Shown here: piece after piece, positions 13,458 through 24,750 of the stretch | How the letters are laid out: the number at the start of each line of letters is the position of its first letter | How positions within the stretch are numbered: position 1 is the first letter of the stretch | NCBI GenBank assembly: GCA_013398295.1 | Contig: VZSF01009127.1 | Span: forward strand, 592,845-656,844 | Reading direction: 5' to 3' | DNA length: 64,000 bases | Source of the DNA: Chionis minor | Taxonomy: Eukaryota > Chordata > Aves > Charadriiformes > Chionididae | The notes under the pieces: generated by a model | Database searches by the model: none | What the model saw: the letters and a program-made list of their open reading frames with translations, nothing else | Told to the model about the DNA's origin: nothing | Program-made: the position numbers and the translations under genes

Positions 13458-15296
13458 CCTTGAAATACTGTTTCTTGACTGAATTTTATTCAATGGGATG
13501 GATTTTCTCACTGTTTTCATCTCAGACTTTTTTCTGCCTGCAGGCCATGCCTGCAAAGAACAGGTAATGCCACTGCTACATAACTGGAGAAGAACTGACT
13601 GGAGCACAGGGGTGTGAGTGCTCGTACCAGCCTTGACAGGAGCTCAAAAGAAGATGATGTTGTTCAGAAAGGCACTACATGGTTGTGTAAGATGGGGATG
13701 GCAGGATCAGCTGTGATTTCAGTCTGTCCTGAGCCTGTAACAACCAGAAGCTGTGCAACTGCAGCAGAAGAAAAAAAATCTTAAGCAACAACTTCCCATT
13801 TAGAAATCCTGGGTCACATTCTCTACTGAGACAGTCTGCTTCTTAAGAAGACAACAGGATCAGGCTGTCTGGACTTTTTGTTCATGTTTTCAGAGCACAG
13901 GAAATTCATCATCAGCAGTCATCATCAGGTGCAGCTGAACAAGTGCATTTTAAGCACCACTTCTGTATATATAAAGTTTTGAAGTTCAAAATTGCTCGGA
14001 GGATCTTCACGAGGGGAAGCAAAGATGAACTATAGACTTTAATAAACTGGTGTGGTTTTGGTTTCTGCCTCTACCTTATTTGGTTGCTAAGCATATGGCA
14101 AGAATAAATGAAGACACATAACCTAGAGAGAAAATAACTGCATTGCAAAAACAGTTCAGCCAAGCTTTATTCTTCAATTGGCTAGAGAAGCTTCTTAAAC
14201 TTAATATGACCTAGAAACTGCACACTTTCCAGCAGTCCCAGCAGCCCTAATTAGCTGGAGAAACTGAGCGTTTTACCACATAACCTTCAAATCATCTCTT
14301 TGAATTCATTCTTTGCCTCTAAATCTCACTGGTTTCCCAAGTGTTTCCTTGTCTCATTTCATACAACTAATGAAACAACTCAATCAAGGAGCAAGTTTTT
14401 CTATGTGAGGAGATTCTGTCTGCATTCTAAAGGTCTGAAATTTGAAGTAAGTTACCACTCTTTGCTTTGTTTCTTAAAGTAAGATGAGTGTCAGCATCAC
14501 ATCCTCTTTCTGACCCACAAATGGTTTGTCAAGTACCTCACCTCCTTCTCTGCTCTCAGAAGAATACTTTCACATCCCAGGAGGAGAAGAGTTTGGGCAC
14601 AGAAATCCAAAATGCTTTGTTTCTCATTTGAAATGTGTGGCCCCTCTCCAGCTTTACTTTTTGAGATGAGGTATTTTGCTCTGTACCCTGTGAAAGATTT
14701 TGTTAACCCAATACAGTTCATACTTGTCAAGGCACTGATATTGCCAGACATATAGAAATAAATTTTTATCCAGGGCAGAAGGTCTCTTCCTTTTTTCCTT
14801 CCAACAGCTGTTCAGAAATTCTTTGTATTTCAGTGACCCTCAGCCCAATTTCCAGGAACAGACTCCTAACATAGGACATCTAACCTAATTAACCAGAATA
14901 GTGTGATCCCATTCCAAAGATCCCACGCAGAGGAAGTCTGGAATTTGTGTAGCATTTCAAGAGCTTCTCCTGCCTTTCTCCTTGTTCTCTTTCACTCATT
15001 TCTTTTCACTATGACTAATGAGGACAAATACAGTTAAAATTGCTATTAGAGTTATTGCCACTGGCAAGTCCTCTACTAGGGGAAGAAACTGTTGGAGTTC
15101 AATCCATTTGAAATATTAGACAATACTATTAAGATGGTTAAAGTGTTCACATCCTATAGGTTTATCTGATTATCTTCAAAATTTGAGGTCTGGTTGGCTC
15201 AGTCAGCTACTCCAGAATCTTCAACGTGGTCGCTGTTTGCCTCTTTCTCACTTTGAACAGAACCTAGTTCTGCAGTGTCTTGAGGACAGCTGCAAA

Positions 15297-15318
15297 NNNN
15301 AAAAAAAAAAAAAAAAAA
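15297..15318. other. assembly gap (4 N) followed by poly(A)
   Basis: Four undetermined bases lie at 15297-15300, directly followed by 18 A. The homopolymer probably caused the gap, and the true length there is uncertain. Confidence 0.9.
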
Positions 15319-17944
15319 GAAGAAATCAACTCGTCTGTAAAAGAATTTAAAAAAATAATTAAAAGAACACTATTTTTTTCTAAAAATACTCAACTAAAAG
15401 CTTGTTTAAAATATGAAAAAATATTACTGGATTTTCACTAAAAGCTCCAAATCTGTTCCTGCTAAAGATGTGGGGTTTTTAAAATAAACTGAAGAACATT
15501 GTGCATGTGAAAGTTTGAGTGAGAAAAAAGGGAGTGAAAAAAATCTGGCCAGCCCCAACAGACTCCCGGAGAACTTATTCCTTTGTCTTACTGTTGCTCA
15601 CATAGGGATAAGTACATAATGGGGTAAGGAAATAACTTATCAGCAAAGGCTCTTGTCTGTCTGCTTTCTGAAACAAGCACACACTGTATATTTGATGACT
15701 ACAAAAACTACAACAAGAATGCAAGCCCACAGTCTGCAGCATTATAACCCATTAATGCCAAGGCACAATGAAGAGAACAAACGACAACAAAAAAGAGAAG
15801 AGACGAAAGAAAGCAGGGTATAAAAATCTCACCTCAAGAAACAGCTGGGAATTTTCCAGGAGGATTCCCTGATGGAAAACAACTTCCACAAAAATTCAAA
15901 TTACATTTTTTACAGTAAATATTTTAACGCCTCAGTGACAGAAATTGCAATGAAGCTATGCGATTTGAACAGTTTTCAACATTTTCAAATCCTACTTTAG
16001 GTCAAAGACAAAGACTGGAATATCCCTTAGGAGAAAAAAAAAAAAATTCTGGATTTGCTCACTCACTTTGACCTTCCTGGGTAAGCTTTTCTTTTGACGA
16101 CCAAATTCCTACCAGATGGAAGCAAACCAATGATTCAGAACCAACTGAGATGTCATTCAGCTCACAGCTTTGACAGCTTCTGCTTTCCTGGATGTTCTTG
16201 GAGGAATATTATTCAGAACAGGTTTGATCCAGGTTGCAATTCCTTTCAGATGCATTTCCTTTTCAGATTAACTGGGGACACAAACAGAAACCAACGCTAT
16301 CAGTAAATGACCTATCCCTGTTGTTCTGTACCATGTTCTGTCTTCTCATGATGGGGTAACAGAGTAGGTTATTTGCTGGGCCTGTTCAGTGTCACATAGG
16401 CATATACCTCTTCTGCTACAACTGTTACTCCTTTCTTAAGGACTGCTCATTTTCTTCATGTGCAAAATTTCACAGCTGCTTGAAAATGTGTGTGTGTTTC
16501 TGACACTATTTTTGCCTAGTAAGAGATCCACTCACACAACTTGGAACTTGGCGAGAAATGTAATTGATTCTGGTTTTGTGTCAAAGTTCAGTATTGCGCA
16601 CCTTCCACGATGATTATAATAAAGAATTAGAAATTAGAATTATCAAACACTTCATTTGCATATCTAAGAACCAAACTGTCTTGAAAACCTAGCTCTATGA
16701 TGCTGAATTGATGTTCTACCAGATGGTTAATTAACAGAGCACAAGACAGTTCCGCAGGCCAATGAACTTGTTATGCAACTCTGGTACTCCAGTGCTCACC
16801 CTTTCTGTTACCTGGTACCAGTATTTTTAAGCAAAATGAAAATACTTCTTTAAACACTGTTTCATCATGAGAAAAATTCACACTGCAGAAACTTTCTAGG
16901 TCACTTAAAATGTATCTGTACTGTAAAGCATGACTGATTCGAGGGCACGCAGCAATGCAGCTCTGTTTCATTCTCAATCTAACTCAAACCAGTTCGGCTC
17001 TGCCTACCTGGGCTTCCGCAAACTGAACCGGGCTTGTCGCCCTCACCCCGAGGTGACCAGCCCAGGGCCAGGAGCTCGAGGTTGGTATTCCTCCCGGCTG
17101 GAAGAAGAGCAGTGCTCGGAGAGCTGGTGGACTTCTTGCACCACCTAGTGATGCCTGCGGGCTTGCACAGCTCCTCCTTCCTGCCTGAAGCACGAGTGAA
17201 TCCTGGTTGAGGGTGCTAATGATCTCTGGGGTGAAAAAGGGAAAAACAACACTTAAATCAAAAATATTGTGACAAGAGCTAGCATTCTCTCCTCAGCATC
17301 ACCATTTTAACTGGTTTTTCCTCTGACACACCATGTAACACTAAGTTAAGAAAATTGTCATATTCGTATGGATATCAGATGAACTACACAGGACTTACAG
17401 GTCACAAGAGAGTAGTACTGGACTGGACTGGGGAAAGCAGGATGCCATGGCGAGGGTAAACAACACTTCCACATGCATTTCTGTAAATTCAACGTTTTCA
17501 GACAAAAAAACCTTTGGTGATTCATTTATATTCACCAGAAACAACACTTTCTATATTCAAGAGACTGTTTTCTGTGCAAAAACATTTTTACCACTTTCTT
17601 CACACTTATCTATGAAGTGACCTTTCTTTAGAAATTTTCCAGAATCCATCCCATTGCAAGGAGGTAGCAATGTTTACATGGATATGTGACTTTGCAAAGA
17701 GCTAAAGTGCACTGGTGTCTAGAGGAAAAAAAGACTCTCCCCATTGAAGCAAAATCCAAAAGATCACTGAAGTCACTTTATTTGGCATGGAAATTCACAC
17801 TTACATTGCTATACACTTTGGTGGGAACAGTAGCATGTTATAAAAGGAAGTTTGTTTGTTTTTTAATTAGAAGTGGGACACAGGAGCTGTAAGTCTCAGG
17901 ATCTGTGCTGTAAGTTACTAAACACTTATTTTAACTTGAATTGT

Positions 17945-18040
17945 ATTGCCTGTCCCAGTTGATCTTTACATAAAATAGGGGTAATTCTTACCTGTATTGT
18001 CAGAGTGTTTCCAGGCTTCGCTGGCTATTGCTTGAAAAAG
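17945..18040 (-). mobile_element. possible MIR-like SINE relic
   Basis: TAAAATAGGGGTAATTCTTACC (17970-17991) read on the + strand resembles the reverse complement of the MIR core, where TAAAATGGGGATAATAAT is followed by ACCTACC. Only this short part is convincing, so the call is tentative. Confidence 0.4.
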
Positions 18041-21014
18041 GCCTAGAAATCTTTGAATGAAAATTCTGTAACACAGAAATTCAAAGGATCAGAATTAAAA
18101 CAGAACAAGAGAAAGAGCAGATTTGTGCAAAAAAAAAAAAAAAAAATCCCTAGTTATTTCATGGGCAGCGAGGAAGCTATTAATCTAAAAATGAGCTTAC
18201 AGGCTACTGGTGACTCCATGGCAATTCTCATTTTTTCTGTCAAGTTGAGTTTGAGGGCAGGCAAGATGGGAAGGGATGTGAGCAGAAGTGAGGTGCACTC
18301 CATTTTTCCTGGTACCATGTTAAACCCCAGGTTGAATTTGTGATCCCAGAGATTAAGTACGTATAGTCCAATCTTTTATTACAAATATCCAAAGAGGTTT
18401 CACCTGAAGAGTTAAGTTGCTGAGTGACATCTATATATAAGCTGATATACGTGCTTTTGGAGTCTGCATTGACCTAGTAAAGAGCCACAGGAGCTTTTTC
18501 ATTGCACTTTGGGCTATGAAGATACACATTGCCTTTCCTCTTCCTCAGCATTTCTCTGATGACTAGTCAGTTAATTCCATTAGCAATTAATATTAGGCAC
18601 GCTCCCATCTGTGGCTGCAAAAATGAAAATGCTATTACTTCAGGCAAGCCACAGGTAATTGGGCCTGAATAGCGTTGGGGGGAGGGTGTGTGTGTGGAGG
18701 GGTGGATTTTCTGGTCTTTGTTTTACTTGGTCTTTTCTGCTCTTAATTTCTTTGGTTCTGGCATTTAAAAGGGCAAGCCAGTTGAGCTTTAAATCAATCC
18801 TTTTTTATTATTAACTTGCAAATCCATTAAGGATTTCCTATGTTATTTGCTTTTCAGTGAGGGCATTATTAAGAATTAAACTTAAACCCAAAAAGAGCAG
18901 ACTTAAGGATCCTCCAGCAAACACAAAACCAGACAATAGTAACACTACTATGCTTCTCTTAATACAAAGCCATTCCTTTGCTGTGTTTCAAACTAATTGA
19001 ATGTTTATCTGTAAGCCTTCATTATGCTAATATCGATAGGAACCGTCTCAATACTAGCTTCTACTGAGATGACTCATTTTAATCTACATTGTTGCAGAGC
19101 TCCATTGCACAGTAATATGAATTTAATGACAGAAGGCCTCAATTAAATCTCTGAGGTTTCCAGGAACATCTTCAGCTCTTCACAAAGTTATTACCTCCCA
19201 GTCACATTGATTGGCCAAAGATATTTCAAAGGCAACCTCCTCCCCCACCTCATTATGAAGGCCCAAGCAAAACTGACATCCAAACAAATGGTGATTAGTG
19301 AATCAGCCTTTTTGTAATGATAGCAAGAGTTAATGGAGTTTGGACATCTTTATTTTAGCATGTCCTTTGAGATTCATCTTCCTTTTTCTCCTGACTTTGC
19401 CACTTTGATGCTGACCTTCCCTTGCTGCTAGTGTACTTCCCCTTCTTTCCTTCACTTTGTACTCGCACAACCACGTGTGTGTTCCCAGGATGCCTGTACT
19501 CCTCACTGGTCTATGTCCTAAGAAGATTTTGTGCATTTGTGTAACCACCTGAGTGGGGTCTGCAGTGACAAAAGGGGATCCTCGATCCCACTCTTCTTGA
19601 GCTCCAGAGTCTGATTAATAAAGTCTCCTGCTCTTAATGCTTACCATGCTGGAACACGTCGGGGATCTTGAGACCCATCTTTTGCTAGTGTAGCTCTTGT
19701 GAGGACAGTGGATCTGTGCTAGAAGAAAATTCCCGGAGTGTTAAATATCAGAGACAATTAGGCCCTTTCATTTGACCTCCTTTACAAACTTGAGGACAGA
19801 AAAGAGCCCAAATATTCTTATTATTTAAGAATACAATGTTCAAACAGATACACATCCAACCTGAGGCCATCAAGTAACAGAAACCCATCAAAGATTCTCA
19901 TACATTTTCAGTTGTTAATTGGCCTATTAATAGCTGATCCGGATTTTTAAGGGTTTTTTAATCTAAAAAATACTGTCTTCCTAAACTAAAACAAAGTGCT
20001 TTCCCCCCCATACAGTTATTTCTACATTATTGCCAAATCACATCTCAATCAGCTTCATGTTTAGCAGAATAAATTGCATTCCTTCAGTCTCCCACTTTAA
20101 TGCCCTATGGATATAATTATAACATGCAAAAACAGTATTCCTTGTTAACATTTCTGTGTCAATAAAACATGGGTGTGCTTGACAACTACTGTAATTTTAC
20201 ATCAAGGACCTGAAACTTGCCCTGAGACTGCTATACTTGAAGATGAAGTCAGGCACAGTTTCCTCTTGAAATAAGTGGGATTTGTCTTGAAGACGAAAAA
20301 TTCCCAGACAAGCTCTGCTGTCTGTCACTCCTCGCCCCACACACCTTCTAATGCAACTGCCTGCGTTCAAATGCCAAATCCACTACTACTGTGCTTCACA
20401 ACCTGTGGCAGATATGAGAAATTCCACATCAGTCAAAAGAAATATGAATAAATGCCTTGTCACCATTGAACGCAAAGTCTGATGAATTCAAATTCTTTTA
20501 CAAAGACTAGACTCATGTATAAGTCAAACTGAATAAAAGATTTATCACATCCATCTGCATTATACACACATCTTCTGGGAGTTACACTACTTTAAACATT
20601 TTTGTCACAGTATTTCTGACATATGCAGGACTTTTTGTATCAGTAGCAACATCTGAGTGGTATCAGAACATCACCAAACACTTTCAAACCAGTGAATCTT
20701 TGTTAGACATCGCCAGAAATAACTTGGCTTCCAAAGACATTGCAAGCACACAGGTTTCTTTAGGGAGCTCAGTGGATTTAGTCATCCTCAGAATCAAGCT
20801 CTGCATGAATACAGATGTGGTACCTAGACAGAGACATGATAGGCTTGACTTCTGTTCGGCCCTTGGGTGGGAGCTTGCACAGACACTTCAGGTTGTATCT
20901 ACACACGTTTAATCAGAAGCTGAGTGGTCCCAGCTCCTTCAGTTACTGTCACAGTTCAACAACTGTTAAATAAGATGTCCCTGCTCATTGAAAAAATGAA
21001 GATGTGCATGCTTA
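18041..21014. other. non-coding; candidate conserved regulatory cluster
   Basis: Apart from an 18-base A-run (18129-18146), the segment is low in repeats. It is rich in homeodomain-type cores (TTAATT, CAATTA, ATTAAT) and TCF- or CCAAT-like motifs, mainly at 18560-19330 and 19890-20210. No open frame looks like a protein. Confidence 0.5.
18129..18146. repeat. poly(A) tract, 18 bases
   Basis: An uninterrupted A-run with no retroposon sequence recognisable before it. Confidence 0.9.
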
Positions 21015-21079
21015 TTGCAGGGAGGTTGGACTAGATGACCCTTAAAGGTCCCTTCCAACCTAAATTATTCTATAATTCT
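21015..21079 (+). mobile_element. CR1 LINE, terminal 65-base remnant
   Basis: The phrase GGTTGGACTAGATGACC followed by GGTCCCTTCCAACC and the degenerate octamers ATTATTCT ATAATTCT is the extreme 3' end of CR1. Only the tail remains, which reflects strong 5' truncation at insertion. Confidence 0.9.
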
Positions 21080-24044
21080 AAATACAATCTGCATTCCCTA
21101 TACATAGGCAGCAAGTGTTTTCAGAGCTGCCAGGGTTTGGAGGAGTGATGGTACTCCGAAGCAGCAGGACCAGTGCTCAGAGTGTAGGTTTAGTGATGTT
21201 TATCACCAATAAGTCTAAATCATGACCCAGTAGCAACTGCTCAGTCTGTACAGAAACTCGATGTCTCCATCTCGTTTGTCTGCCAATTGGTTTGTTTTAA
21301 CATGCGGAAGAAGAGGTCCTCAAACCAAAAGCTATGTGAGCAGTCCAGCAGCAATTCTCAGTAGGCATCCTTGAAGAAGCACCAATGATCTCTTTTTGCT
21401 TTTATGAATTGGACTGACGTGGACCTGAGCATGCAGCAGGCCCTGTTCCTTAAAGCTGGTTTGAAAATGGTTGCGAACAATTTCAGCACCCTGAAGAGCT
21501 TTGGAAGTTTCCAAATCTGTGCCCTAAAAATTTCTCAGGCCAAACAGCTGCTACCCGTCACGTTCCCGTATTTTTAAAATACTTTGGGGGAACACGTCTG
21601 ACCAATGCCTTAAAGTTTGGCATGGAAAGCAGACTGTAATGGGGGAACTACTGCACCTATGCCAACAGGCATCGGCTGGCTCCTCCAAGAGCCACCATAC
21701 TGCCAGGGCAACGGAGTATTACTGGTGCAATTAGTGGCACTTCTTGCTTGCAGAAACAAATTGGTAGTTGTGCCCAGTTGTGGGCTGTCCATTTTACAAC
21801 TAGTGCACCGCTGAACTAAACAGGGCCAGATCCATCCTTATCAGAAGCAGGCAAGGCTCACCCAGGTCTGGTTCTGGACTGGAGTTCCACAGGCACGTAT
21901 GACCTTGGTGACAGGAGCTTCTCTGTGTCCGCAAGCAGCAGTAACTAAGTCACCTTCAGTGACTGCAACTGCTGCACTGTAGTTGGAGGCACCAAAAAAT
22001 GAGGTGACACAAAAGGTTCAAAGGCTGAGTCAGGCCCACCAGAGCTGCTATTTTCCAACCCTCAGTCCAGCAGCACAGTTTACCATGTCACACAACTGAC
22101 TGGGTGAAACTGAGTGGTGGGGAAAACCCAGCTTCTCTGACAAAACATCCATCCAGAGAGATTTCTTGGAGAAACTCTGAATTATCACAAGTGCGGTTCC
22201 TCCACAGCCATGCCAGGCTCCCCTTTGGGTTACATTGCTGCACTCTGCAATTCAGACTCAGACCTCAGTCTATTCATGCTAGGTAAGTACCCTGCGTCAA
22301 TCTGAAGTTGGTTTCTTACCCTCTCCCCCAAGAATTGCATCACAAAGCATACAAAAAGAGATTTAAGCCTCAGACTTCACAGCACAGTTTCAGATCTCTT
22401 CACACAGCAAGCCACCAGCCCAAGCAGGTGTCTTTTATGACTCCAGCATCAACAGAACAGCCAGTGACACCTGTCACCCTGCAAAGCGTGCCCATGTGTG
22501 CTGGTCACATCTGCCTGCATCGCGGCCTGGATGCCACCAGCAGAGCAAGACCTACTGATCATTAACACAGCAGTTGACAATATTGCCAAATCTCACAATT
22601 TTGTTACAAATATTATAGATCCTCCTCCCTCCAGAAGACAACATTTGATTTAATGAAAAGTAGCTAGGTGGCTTATTATCAACCAGATAGAAAAGTCATT
22701 CAGTCATGTGCAGGTTTCATGCAAAGTTTCAGCTTTCTTTAAAATCACCACCTCTTCTGAGCATTTAGCTGGAGAAAAATGTTTGCAAGCGGCACGTGTT
22801 TACACTTAATAGGCAATGAAAAGCAACACTGGAGTTTCCTTTGTCAGACAAAGCCCCCAGTCTCATTATCTGGTGCCTTAGCTAATGATTTCCGAACAGC
22901 TAGGCTGCATGACTTCTGGGGGTGGTATTGCTGCACCACCAGCCTTCAGAACAGGGAAAACAGGACCACAACAACTCTTCAGAGAAGTTATGCTTTAAAC
23001 CATTGGTTAGACATACTTATTCCCTCCTGAAGATCACAGGCCATACTGGTAAGGATGACCTGAAATGGCTGTGCAAATGCTAGACCAGTGATCACACTAG
23101 CTACAGCCTCTTCCCCGCTGAGGTACTTGGATGGCCGAGTAGACTGAAGCAGCAGGCACACAATTACTGCTGATCAGCAATTTCTATGCACAAAAAAGGT
23201 CTTTGGAGGTGATATTCTTAGGCATTCAGGTGCTATTTGGCACACACGACACCCTGTGCAGCAAGATCGGCCTATATACTGCCTTATTCTATAGGGCACT
23301 ATAATCCTTTTTATCTGATTTTTTTCAGTGCTTCTTCTCCATGCTCAGAGACAGGTGGCTGTATGTACATTACAGCTCTTTAGATCCTCTGACTAAATGT
23401 CATTTTCCCCCCTGAAATATATTCGTTACAGTCAATGCCTGAAAGCTGAACAGAGAAGCAGCATTTGATTTTTTTTTTTTTTATAAAGCAGCTGGAATTT
23501 TCTCCTTTTGCTTTCTTGTCGTCACATCAGCCAACCCCCTGCTATAATCCAGAGTAAGCACAGGCTGCAGAGGCCGCTGAGATGAAGGCAGCAAGCATCT
23601 CCAGGGAAGGAGTTTCGGGTATCTTGTTACTTAAATGTTGGTACCACCAGTTCCCTTTTAAGACCACAGTATTTGCAAAATAATTTCAAGGCTAAGAAGC
23701 ATTCCCGTGAACGCCTGCAGCAGTTTTACAATCGTCAAACCGTACCACACCCTCATACACCTTTTCCTAGTGAAGGCCATAAAAGCAGTCAGGTTACTTG
23801 TCAGGGCATAGATCCGTATCTGAAACGGGAATGGAGATTTAGTGCTCCTTGTAGGAAGACATTGCTGTTTTCTTCTGCCAGCTCTCTGTAGGGAAACAGC
23901 GTCTCCATCCACGCCGGCTGTCTTTTGCCTTTTATAAGGAAAAAAAAAACCACACCAACCCCGAAGGGGTGATAAACATCACAAGGGAAGTGAAACTGTT
24001 TTGCAAACATTTACTCAGAAGCAGGCACCCTGGCTCAAAGCCTG
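21080..24044. other. non-coding, gene-free
   Basis: The sequence is unique with slightly higher GC around 21500-22560. A strong splice-donor-like string (CTAG|GTAAGTACC) ends at 22281 on the + strand, but I could not define an exon upstream of it. A 14-base T-run lies at 23469-23482. No protein is recognised. Confidence 0.55.
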
Positions 24045-24645
24045 TCCCGGACCCCTTCTGGGGACGCGGCGGCCCCGCGTCCTGGCCGCCTCGCCACCCC
24101 TACGGCCCCCGGCGGGCGAGGCGGGAGGGGCGGCGGCGCCCCGCCGCCATGACGGCAGCGCCACACACCGGTCCCGAGCTCCTCTGCAAACCTCCCCCCC
24201 GGCTCCCCCCGCACAGCCTGGCATGGCGGCCGTGCGAGGGCTTCTCCCCCTTGCACACCGCCCCCCGTTCGGCCGGTTTATTCCCAGAACGCAGTTAACG
24301 GCGGGGCTGCAGCAGGAGCGCTGTACCTGGCTGCCGCCCGCGGACGCTAGAGGTCACTGCTGCCCCACGACAAGGCCGGCGCCGCTGGAGAGGGCAGGGA
24401 GGCCGCCCGGGCGGCGGGGGAGGCCGGGCGCCGCTGGCGAGGGTGCCGGGCGGCCGCCGTCCGGCCAGAGGGAGCGGGGGCTCCTTCAGGAAGGGCCTTT
24501 CCTCCTCCATGTCTCTCCTTTTGTGCGAGGGCTGCCGCTGGCCCGGGACAGGTCAGTGAATTTGTGCCCCTGCTGCAGGCAGAACGGAGGTTTCCCCGCC
24601 GGGCCCGCTGTGCCAGCGCCTGGTTGTGGCGTGTAGCACCTTCGT
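24045..24645. promoter_or_regulatory. isolated CpG island, likely promoter of an unknown transcript
   Basis: About 600 bases are extremely rich in G+C and CpG in a window that is otherwise AT-rich. It has a GC-box (GGGGCGG) at 24127-24133. Vertebrate CpG islands of this type usually mark unmethylated promoters. Open frames occur on both strands only because stop codons are rare in GC-rich DNA. On the + strand they include a 49-codon frame from a Kozak-like ATG at 24149 and a 137-codon frame from an ATG at 24223 (GGCATGG) ending at 24636; neither resembles a family I know. A possible + strand splice donor (ACAG|GTCAGT) lies at 24552. A long non-coding RNA promoter is the likeliest reading; an unrecognised first coding exon is possible. 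Confidence 0.7.
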
Positions 24646-24717
24646 GCCTTTTGCATGGCTGAAAGGCCGTGTGTTTTGCAGTGGGCTGAACACTGAAAGG
24701 AAGGGTGGGAGCTAGAT

Positions 24718-24719
<2 letters not shown>

Positions 24720-24748
<29 letters not shown>
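24720..24748. repeat. poly(A) tract, 29 bases
   Basis: An uninterrupted run of A lies 75 bases after the CpG island. No AATAAA signal lies within the 50 bases before it, so it looks like a simple repeat and not the tail of a retroposed transcript. Confidence 0.9.

Positions 24749-24750
<2 letters not shown>

Larger units (their letters stand above)
8568..17944. other. non-coding, gene-free, with simple repeats and a sequence gap
   Basis: No coding exon is recognisable. A 135-codon + frame at 10538-10945 runs through an (AAAC)n repeat and is not credible as a gene. The segment holds several microsatellites, a 4-base gap at 15297-15300, a patch with octamer and homeodomain-type motifs near 16600-16730, and a moderately GC-rich patch at 16930-17210. 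Confidence 0.6.

Noticed and set aside
22200..22290. Strong donor-like CTAG|GTAAGTACC as the end of a coding exon
   Set aside because: No acceptor and no protein-like frame could be paired with it.
23969..24636. Long frames on both strands across the CpG island as protein genes
   Set aside because: All frames are open there because stop codons are rare in GC-rich DNA, the products are Arg/Pro/Gly/Ala-rich, and none matches a family I know.
24045..24748. A processed pseudogene or retroposed RNA ending in the A-tract at 24720-24748
   Set aside because: There is no polyadenylation signal just before the tract, no recognisable parent gene and no visible target-site duplication.
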